Shown: positions 6,206-9,792 of the stretch, one piece after another | Layout of the letters: the number at the start of each line of letters is the position of its first letter | Numbering within the stretch: the stretch's first letter is position 1 | DNA from: Microbacteriaceae bacterium | GTDB taxonomy: Bacteria; Actinomycetota; Actinomycetes; Actinomycetales; Microbacteriaceae | Assembly (NCBI GenBank): GCA_025463615.1 | Contig: JAODAU010000357.1 | Coordinates: forward strand, 1-9,792 | DNA length: 9,792 bases | Direction of reading: 5' to 3' | The notes under the pieces: generated by a model | What the model saw: only the letters and a program-made list of their open reading frames with translations | What the model was told of the DNA's origin: nothing | Databases searched by the model: none | Translations under genes and position numbers: made by a program

Positions 6206-6739
6206 CTACCGATCGACGTCGTGGCCGTCGAAGAGGTCGCCGCACTCGACCTCGGTCGCGCCGTGCAGCACGAGGTAGCTCCGCGCGCCACGGTCCCCGG
6301 TGAGGGTCGCCACGAGCGCGTCGCGGTGCTCGCGCCCGATGAGCACCGGATGCCCGGGCCGCCCCTCGAACACGGCCTGCCGCAGGGCGCCCGGCTCGAT
6401 CGGCGGCGCGACCACCCGGAGCACGACATCCAGCGGCAGCTCGGGCAGGTCCACGAGCGTCACCAGCGAGGCGTCGCCGGTCGACGCGAGCAGGCCCGCG
6501 CGCAGGGATGCCGACATCCCGAACGTCCAGTCGTCGGCGACCACCACCTCCGCGAACGCCGGCACGGGAACCATCGCCGCACCGAGCACCACGAGCACGC
6601 GGTCGCAGTCGGCGTCGCGGAGCAGGCCGCACGCGACATCCACCCAGGGCACCCCGTCGGGCGTGTGCATGAGGGCCTTCGGGGCGCCCATGCGGCTGCC
6701 CGCGCCGGCCGCGAGCACGATCCCGGTGAGGCTTGTCAT
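6206..6739 (-). CDS. mocA: MocA/PucB-like molybdenum cofactor nucleotidyltransferase
   Basis: MobA-like NTP transferase, 177 residues. Family members such as MocA and B. subtilis PucB convert the molybdenum cofactor to the cytosine-dinucleotide form used by xanthine dehydrogenases, which would supply the urate-forming step missing from this window. Seen: the nucleotide-binding loop GIVLAAGAGSRMGAPKAL at the extreme N-terminus (~5-22), DDWTFGMSASLRAGL (~68-82), the metal-binding acidic motif VTLVDLPELP (~92-101) and GRPGHPVLIG (~125-134). The length is slightly short for the family (about 190-200). The ATG at 6739 puts the loop at the usual distance; an in-frame GTG at 6769 would overlap the divergent gene. 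Specificity for CTP, or for molybdopterin at all, is inferred from the purine context; CofC-like or other MobA-like enzymes are alternatives. Confidence 0.8.
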   Translation of the reverse strand: MTSLTGIVLAAGAGSRMGAPKALMHTPDGVPWVDVACGLLRDADCDRVLVVLGAAMVPVPAFAEVVVADDWTFGMSASLRAGLLASTGDASLVTLVDLPELPLDVVLRVVAPPIEPGALRQAVFEGRPGHPVLIGREHRDALVATLTGDRGARSYLVLHGATEVECGDLFDGHDVDR

Positions 6740-6755
6740 GGGTAATGTTAGGCAG
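6740..6755. promoter_or_regulatory. Shared divergent leaderless promoter (symmetric -10)
   Basis: Only 16 bp separate the divergent mocA and OHCU decarboxylase starts. The core TAATGTTA (6743-6750) contains a TANNNT -10 box on each strand: TAATGT on plus (7 bases before the ATG at 6756) and TAACAT on minus (5 bases before the ATG at 6739). Both spacings would start transcription at or next to the start codon, and neither gene has a good Shine-Dalgarno. The -35 elements would lie inside the opposite genes and are weak. Confidence 0.55.
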
Positions 6756-7247
6756 ATGATCGATGTCACCGACAGCGAGCTGCGCGCCGCCCTCTACGCG
6801 AGCCTCGCCGTGGACCGTTGGGTGGACGAGGTGGCCGCGGCCGCCCCCTTCGAGGATGCCGCCCAGCTGCTCGAGACGGCATCCGACGCCGCGAGCCCGC
6901 TCAGCACCGCCGAGATCGAGGAGGCCATCGCGCACCATCCCCGCATCGGCGAGCAGCCGGTCGGCGAGGGGCGCGCGCAGGAGTTCAGCCGCGCAGAGCA
7001 GGCCGGGCTCGGCGACGACGACAGCGACCTCGCGGAGGAGCTCGCCGCGGGCAACCGCGCGTACGAGGAGCGGTTCGGGCGGGTGTTCATCATCCGCGCG
7101 GCGGGGCGCACGCGCCGCGAGATCCTCGAGGAGCTCGAGCAGCGGCTCGAGCTGCCGAACAGCACCGAGCTCGAGATCGTTGGCGACCAGCTGCGCCAGA
7201 TCGCGCTGCTGCGGCTGGAGAAGCAGTTCGCGAGCGAACAGCCATGA
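6756..7247 (+). CDS. uraD: 2-oxo-4-hydroxy-4-carboxy-5-ureidoimidazoline (OHCU) decarboxylase
   Basis: Cytosolic enzyme that stereospecifically decarboxylates OHCU to S-allantoin, the third step from urate. The all-helical 163-residue protein has the family hallmarks: the catalytic His in HHPRIGEQ (HPRIG at ~61-65), the SRAEQAG segment (~78-84) that holds the Glu-Gln pair, and NRAYEERFGRVFIIRAAGRT (~100-119, given as its span), the usual N..YE..FG.vFI...G.. signature. It finishes with a helical region carrying a conserved R-Q-I-A-L-RLEK ending (~146-157). The ATG at 6756 has almost no Shine-Dalgarno but sits 7 bases after a TANNNT box, so leaderless translation is likely. The stop overlaps the start of the next gene (ATGA), coupling it to the enzyme that makes its substrate. 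Confidence 0.92.
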   Translation: MIDVTDSELRAALYASLAVDRWVDEVAAAAPFEDAAQLLETASDAASPLSTAEIEEAIAHHPRIGEQPVGEGRAQEFSRAEQAGLGDDDSDLAEELAAGNRAYEERFGRVFIIRAAGRTRREILEELEQRLELPNSTELEIVGDQLRQIALLRLEKQFASEQP

Positions 7248-7549
7248 GCTTCGTCACGACCCACGTGCTGGATGCGGCGACGGGCGCACCCGCGGCCGGG
7301 GTGCCCGTGTGGCTGCATGACGAGGAGGGCGGCATCCTCGCGCTCGGACTCACGGATGCCGACGGCCGCCTCGCAGACCTGGGCCCGGACGCGCTGCCGA
7401 ACGGCGTCTACACGATCGTGTTCGACACGGCCGAGCTCTCCACGTTCTACCCGAACGTGACGATCACGTTCCGCGTCGACGGCGGCAAGCATTACCACGT
7501 GCCGCTGCTGCTGAGCCCGTTCGCCTACTCGACCTACCGCGGCAGCTAG
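7244..7549 (+). CDS. uraH: 5-hydroxyisourate hydrolase (transthyretin-like)
   Basis: Transthyretin-related tetrameric enzyme that hydrolyses 5-hydroxyisourate, the uricase product, to OHCU. The 101 residues contain all hallmarks: TTHVLDAATG at the N-terminus with catalytic H7, Arg in TDADGRLADL (R42), TFYPNVTITF (~67-76), HYHVPLLLSPFAYSTYRGS at the end (~83-101) with its His residues and the diagnostic C-terminal YRGS tetrapeptide. It is slightly shorter than the usual 105-120 because the loop before TFYP is compact. There is no signal peptide, so it acts in the cytosol. It is the second gene of a pair with OHCU decarboxylase (4-bp overlap). Its TAG overlaps the TAG of the convergent guanine deaminase gene in a shared CTAG, leaving no room for a conventional terminator. 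Confidence 0.93.
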   Translation: MSFVTTHVLDAATGAPAAGVPVWLHDEEGGILALGLTDADGRLADLGPDALPNGVYTIVFDTAELSTFYPNVTITFRVDGGKHYHVPLLLSPFAYSTYRGS

Positions 7550-8025
7550 TAGTCGGTGCGGGCCTCGTTCGCGAGCCACGCGTCGAACGGCGCCGGCGAC
7601 TGCGGCACGCGCACCGAGTCGATCGGGATGTGCCACAGCTCGCGCGCCTTCGAGAACAGGTCGTAGAACTCGCGGTCGTCGAAGCCGCCGCGCGCCGCGT
7701 CGTGCCGGTCGGCGGCGAACACCACGCGGTCCACGCGCGCCCACAGCGCCGCCGAGAGGCAGAGCGGGCACGGCTCGCACGACGTGTAGAGCGTGGTGCC
7801 GGCGAGCGAGAAGTCGCCGATCGCCTGGCAGGCGGCGCGGATCGCGACCACCTCGGCGTGCGCGGTCGGGTCGAGGGTGGCGGTGACGCGGTTCTGCCCC
7901 TCGGCGACGAGCTCGCCGTCGCGCACGATCACCGCGCCGAACGGACCGCCGCCCGCCGTGACGTTCTCGAGGGCGAGTTCGATAGCGCGGTTCAGCCAGC
8001 GCTCGTCGGCCTGCGCGTCGCTCAC
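7546..8025 (-). CDS. guaD: Guanine deaminase, GuaD-type (cytidine-deaminase fold)
   Basis: Zinc hydrolase converting guanine to xanthine, at the entry of the pathway. The 159-residue protein matches the small B. subtilis-type GuaD, not the large amidohydrolase type. Seen: GGGPFGAVIVRDGELVAEGQN (N-terminal span ~25-45, key GPFGAV), PTAHAEVVAIR with zinc ligand H56 and proton-shuttle E58, SCEPCPLCLSAALWARV with zinc ligands C86 and C89, the GFDD segment (~110-113), and the C-terminus SPFDAW-like...DY, the aromatic tail that closes the active site in the domain-swapped dimer. The GTG at 8025 overlaps the uricase TGA (GTGA), so translation is coupled. The frame is open far upstream, but that part is an antisense shadow of uricase in another frame. 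A tRNA-type deaminase is unlikely given GFDD and the tail. Confidence 0.9.
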   Translation of the reverse strand: MSDAQADERWLNRAIELALENVTAGGGPFGAVIVRDGELVAEGQNRVTATLDPTAHAEVVAIRAACQAIGDFSLAGTTLYTSCEPCPLCLSAALWARVDRVVFAADRHDAARGGFDDREFYDLFSKARELWHIPIDSVRVPQSPAPFDAWLANEARTDY

Positions 8026-8915
8026 GCGAGCCCCGCCGAGAAGCGCCAGGCGTCGCCGGCATCCGGTGCGTCGTCGCGGGTGATCGTGGCCTCGATGAGC
8101 CCGTAGGGGCGGTCGGCCGCGATGAACACCTCGCCGTGGTTCTCGACGCCGAAGCGGTCGATGTCGTAGTCGAAGTGGTGCTTGTTGGGCGCCTTGAGTC
8201 GGATCTCGGCGATCTGCGGGTAGGCCTCGAGCACCGCGGTGCCCATGTGCCAGAGCGTCTGCTGCAGTGCGAGCGACTGCAGGGTGGCGAACTCCCTGAC
8301 CATGAGCCGCTTCACGTCGGCGTAGACGGCATCCCACTCCACGTCCGTCCCGATGTAGCGCCACTTCACGTCGAGCGAGGTCGCCATCACCCGGTCGTGG
8401 GTCTCGGGCAGCGTCGTGAACTCGTCCTTGAGGAACCCGGCGAACTCCGAGCCGGTGGACTTGAGGATGACGAGGTCCTTGAACCCGGCGATCACGTGCT
8501 CGCCCGCGGCATCCACGGTGATCGCCGCCGTGCGAACCTCCTGGCCCTTTCGCAGCCAGGTGTGGTCGTGCTGGGCGCCGTAGACTACGGCGCGCTCCCA
8601 GGCGTACTCCTCGATCTCGATTCTCGCGCCCTCGACCGGGTCGACGTCGCCCACGAAGTGGCGGGCGAGCTCCAGCCCGAAGTCCTCGATCGCCAGGATG
8701 CCTTTGGACTTGGCGAACGCGAAGATCGTGTTCTTCTGCGTGTCCGTGGGTAGCACGTTGGACTGGTCGCCGGAGAGGTACGCGGGGGCGAACGGCCCGC
8801 GCAGCGCGGTCGTCACGTTGAGGTCGCGGATCTCGTGCCGCTTCGTGTCGCGGTAGATGCGCACGACGCGGTTCTCGGCCTTGCCGTACTGGTTGTCGCC
8901 CAGGATGATCGCCAT
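8022..8915 (-). CDS. pucL: Uricase (factor-independent urate oxidase)
   Basis: Cofactor-free urate oxidase making 5-hydroxyisourate and H2O2 from urate and oxygen; a cytosolic homotetramer in the family. The protein has 297 residues, the normal length, with two tandem T-fold halves. Seen: K12 in NQYGKAENRVV and T57 in SNVLPTDTQKNT (catalytic Lys-Thr pair), GSEFAGFLKDEFTTLPETHDR with the urate-stacking Phe (~155-175, given as span), LQQTLWHMG, and N244/H246 in NKHHFDYD, matching the Asn and His of the third catalytic group. It ends in FSAGLA, with no peroxisomal tail, as expected in bacteria. The ATG at 8915 gives the expected N-terminus MAIILGDNQYG; a GTG lies directly before it. The ribosome site is poor. 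It forms an operon with guaD. The open frame continues upstream through a structured intergenic region and is not coding there. The symbol follows the B. subtilis uricase, which is a fusion there. Confidence 0.94.
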   Translation of the reverse strand: MAIILGDNQYGKAENRVVRIYRDTKRHEIRDLNVTTALRGPFAPAYLSGDQSNVLPTDTQKNTIFAFAKSKGILAIEDFGLELARHFVGDVDPVEGARIEIEEYAWERAVVYGAQHDHTWLRKGQEVRTAAITVDAAGEHVIAGFKDLVILKSTGSEFAGFLKDEFTTLPETHDRVMATSLDVKWRYIGTDVEWDAVYADVKRLMVREFATLQSLALQQTLWHMGTAVLEAYPQIAEIRLKAPNKHHFDYDIDRFGVENHGEVFIAADRPYGLIEATITRDDAPDAGDAWRFSAGLA

Positions 8916-8934
8916 CACCAGAGCATGCCAAAAA

Positions 8935-8970
8935 ATTGTGACGCGGATGTTTCCGACATCAACATTCGCG
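8935..8970 (-). promoter_or_regulatory. Uricase promoter with overlapping operator-like dyads
   Basis: On the minus strand TTGATG (8957-8962) and CACAAT (8935-8940), each 4 of 6 to consensus, are spaced by 16 bp and would start transcription about 13 bases before the uricase ATG. Two nested dyads overlap this: CGCGGATGTT/AACATTCGCG (8942-8951 and 8961-8970, one mismatch in ten) and the perfect GATGT-TTCCG-ACATC (8946-8960). The position over the -35 and spacer suggests repression by a dimeric regulator; its identity is unknown. Confidence 0.55.
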
Positions 8971-8976
8971 GGCTGC

Positions 8977-9056
8977 CGAAAACGCAGGAGAATCGAGCGC
9001 TTCGCGCTTACAGGCGCGAATAGCGGGCTCGGGACGCTCAATCTCCTGCATTTTCG
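8977..9056. repeat. 80-bp nested inverted repeat, possible bidirectional terminator
   Basis: Outer arms at 8977-8999 and 9035-9056 pair over about 20 of 22 positions, with two mismatches and one bulge. Inside, TTCGCGC (9001-9007) and GCGCGAA (9014-9020) form a perfect 7-bp stem with a 6-base loop. The outer arms contain an A4 tract on one side and T4 on the other, next to GCAGGAGA/TCTCCTGC, which is terminator-like in both directions. It sits between the PEBP gene's stop and the uricase promoter, where a terminator is expected. It could also be a short palindromic mobile or REP-type element. Confidence 0.6.
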
Positions 9057-9064
9057 AAAGACGG

Positions 9065-9598
9065 CTAGGCCGCCGGGGAGGCCGCCGTGCCCACGATCAC
9101 CGCGCGGCCGAGGGTGTGACCGGATGCCACCCAGTGCACGAGCGCGAGGCTCGCGCCGGCCGGCAGGTCGAGCGCGCCGACATCCAACGCCGTCGCGGCG
9201 ATGTGATACCGGTGCGTGCGCCCGGTGCCGACCGGCGGCGCGGCGCCCATGAAGCCGGGGAAGCCACCGTCGTTGCGGACGTGGAACGCGCTGCCCGGCA
9301 GCGTCCCTGCGGCCGCGCCGGTGTCGAGCGAGGTGACGTCGGCGGGCACGTCGACCAGCACCCAGTGCCAGAAGCCGCTCGGAGTGGGCGCGTCGGGGTC
9401 GAAGCAGGTGACCGTGTAGCTCTTGGTGCCCTCGGGCGCGCCCTCCCAGGACAGCTGGGGAGAGGTGTTGCCGAGGTCGGCCACCTGGTCGTCCTTGAGG
9501 GGCTGGCCGTCGGTGACATCGGTGCTGGTCACGGTGAACGACGGCACTGCCGGCAGGAGGTCGTAGGGGTTCGGGCTGACGGGTCGCTCGAGAGTCAT
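9065..9598 (-). CDS. PEBP-family protein (YbhB/YbcL type)
   Basis: Phosphatidylethanolamine-binding-protein family member, 177 residues, with no signal peptide. Seen: the anion-pocket motif FDPDAPTPSGFWHWVLVDVP (~65-84, key DPDAP and HW), the second motif GGFPGFMGAAPPVGTGRTHRYH (~111-132, key residues G-PG---PP-G--HRY) and an N-terminal strand region SFTVTSTDVTDGQPL. All ligand-pocket landmarks of bacterial YbhB-like proteins are present. The function in bacteria is poorly defined, and a link to purine breakdown is not evident. The ATG at 9598 lies 7 bases after TACGTT (9606-9611), a TANNNT box, so the mRNA is probably leaderless. An in-frame upstream start at 9682 would run into the divergent gene and adds a Pro/Cys-containing stretch unlike the family. 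The nested inverted repeat directly follows its stop. Confidence 0.88.
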   Translation of the reverse strand: MTLERPVSPNPYDLLPAVPSFTVTSTDVTDGQPLKDDQVADLGNTSPQLSWEGAPEGTKSYTVTCFDPDAPTPSGFWHWVLVDVPADVTSLDTGAAAGTLPGSAFHVRNDGGFPGFMGAAPPVGTGRTHRYHIAATALDVGALDLPAGASLALVHWVASGHTLGRAVIVGTAASPAA

Positions 9599-9668
9599 GT
9601 CGCACAACGTAGTCCGGACGGTGAGCCCTGGCCACGGGTGATCCGGACCGAGGCGCGATGATGGACAC
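9599..9668. promoter_or_regulatory. Divergent promoter region between PEBP gene and siroheme synthase gene
   Basis: Minus strand: TACGTT (9606-9611) lies 7 bases before the PEBP ATG. Plus strand: GATGAT (9657-9662) lies 6 bases before the GTG at 9669. Neither gene has a clear Shine-Dalgarno, so both look leaderless. The -35 boxes are not recognisable. No strong dyad was seen in these 70 bp. Confidence 0.4.
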
Positions 9669-9792
9669 GTGGACGAGCTCACGACGTACCCCTCAGGCCT
9701 GCGCCTGACCGACCGACGGGTGGTCGTCGTGGGCGGTGGGCACGTCGCCCAGCGGCGGGTCCCGCAGCTGCTGGCCGCGGGCGCCGACGTCC
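9669..9792 (+). CDS. cysG: Siroheme synthase N-terminal (precorrin-2 dehydrogenase, CysG/Met8 type), 3' partial
   Basis: Only the first 41 residues are in the window. YPSGLRLTDRRVVVVGGGHVAQRR (key GGGxVA, ~22-27) followed by LLAAGADV is the Rossmann NAD-binding start of the Met8/CysG-type enzyme that oxidises precorrin-2 to sirohydrochlorin and often inserts iron. In many actinobacteria this domain is fused to the uroporphyrinogen-III methyltransferase; the fusion cannot be checked here. The start is the GTG at 9669; no earlier in-frame start is close and the upstream codons run into the promoter. It diverges from the PEBP gene and begins a separate unit, probably for siroheme needed by sulfite or nitrite reductase. 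Confidence 0.8.
   Translation, partial: MDELTTYPSGLRLTDRRVVVVGGGHVAQRRVPQLLAAGADV

Noticed and set aside
6121..6303. 60-codon plus-strand frame starting MKNILMLLLTT
   Set aside because: It starts like a signal peptide but runs at once into Arg-rich sequence antisense to mocA, with no ribosome site.
7546..8931. 461-codon minus-strand open frame covering guaD and uricase
   Set aside because: Only the part below 8025 is GuaD; the rest is out of frame with uricase and has no family features.
8916..9668. Upstream extension of the uricase frame across the intergenic region and PEBP gene
   Set aside because: The uricase family begins at about the ATG at 8915; the extension crosses the palindromic region and lies in the wrong frame of the PEBP gene.
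1..9792. CRISPR array, tRNA, rRNA or riboswitch
   Set aside because: No regularly spaced repeats, tRNA-like cloverleaf or known riboswitch core was seen on either strand by eye.

Overview
The window is very GC-rich (one sampled stretch inside the 2-oxo-4-hydroxy-4-carboxy-5-ureidoimidazoline decarboxylase gene, 6781-6840, is 46/60 G+C). It uses GTG starts, packs genes tightly, has leaderless-looking promoters, and carries protein families typical of Actinomycetota. Microbacteriaceae (Microbacterium, Leifsonia, Agromyces relatives) is my best guess from codon usage and gene style. It cannot be proven from this piece.

Most of the window is a purine and ureide catabolism locus. At 2-1243 is the 3' part of a gene for an AMI1-like amidase, apparently fused to an AtzH/HpxZ-type (DUF3225) domain that is cut by the window edge. 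It converges with a small hypothetical gene at 1244-1648 (minus). Next is a tight three-gene plus-strand operon at 1788-4985: ureidoglycine-glyoxylate aminotransferase (PucG type), allantoate amidohydrolase (AllC type) and an RpiR-family regulator, with 11-bp and 4-bp overlaps. The operon ends in a palindromic tandem repeat.

From about 5011 to 6205 lies an islet of lower GC that interrupts the locus. It holds two minus-strand genes of unknown function: a secreted small protein that appears frameshifted, and a 176-residue cytosolic protein. Its promoter region (6121-6180) is only 24/60 G+C.

The purine genes resume at 6206. A MocA-like molybdopterin nucleotidyltransferase (minus) diverges across 16 bp from a plus-strand pair, OHCU decarboxylase and 5-hydroxyisourate hydrolase. 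That pair converges, with stop codons overlapping in CTAG, on a minus-strand pair, uricase followed by guanine deaminase. Upstream of uricase are an operator-like dyad and an 80-bp nested inverted repeat. Beyond these are a PEBP-family protein gene (minus) and, divergent from it, the 5' end of a siroheme-synthase gene that runs off the window.

Read as a pathway: guanine to xanthine (GuaD); xanthine to urate (the dehydrogenase is not in the window, but MocA fits maturation of its molybdenum cofactor); urate to 5-hydroxyisourate to OHCU to S-allantoin (uricase, HIU hydrolase, OHCU decarboxylase); allantoin to allantoate (allantoinase not in the window); allantoate to ureidoglycine (AllC); ureidoglycine plus glyoxylate to oxalurate plus glycine (PucG). 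The amidase fusion is a plausible next enzyme acting on oxalurate or a related ureide. That last step is inference.

No RNA genes, CRISPR arrays or intact mobile elements were seen.
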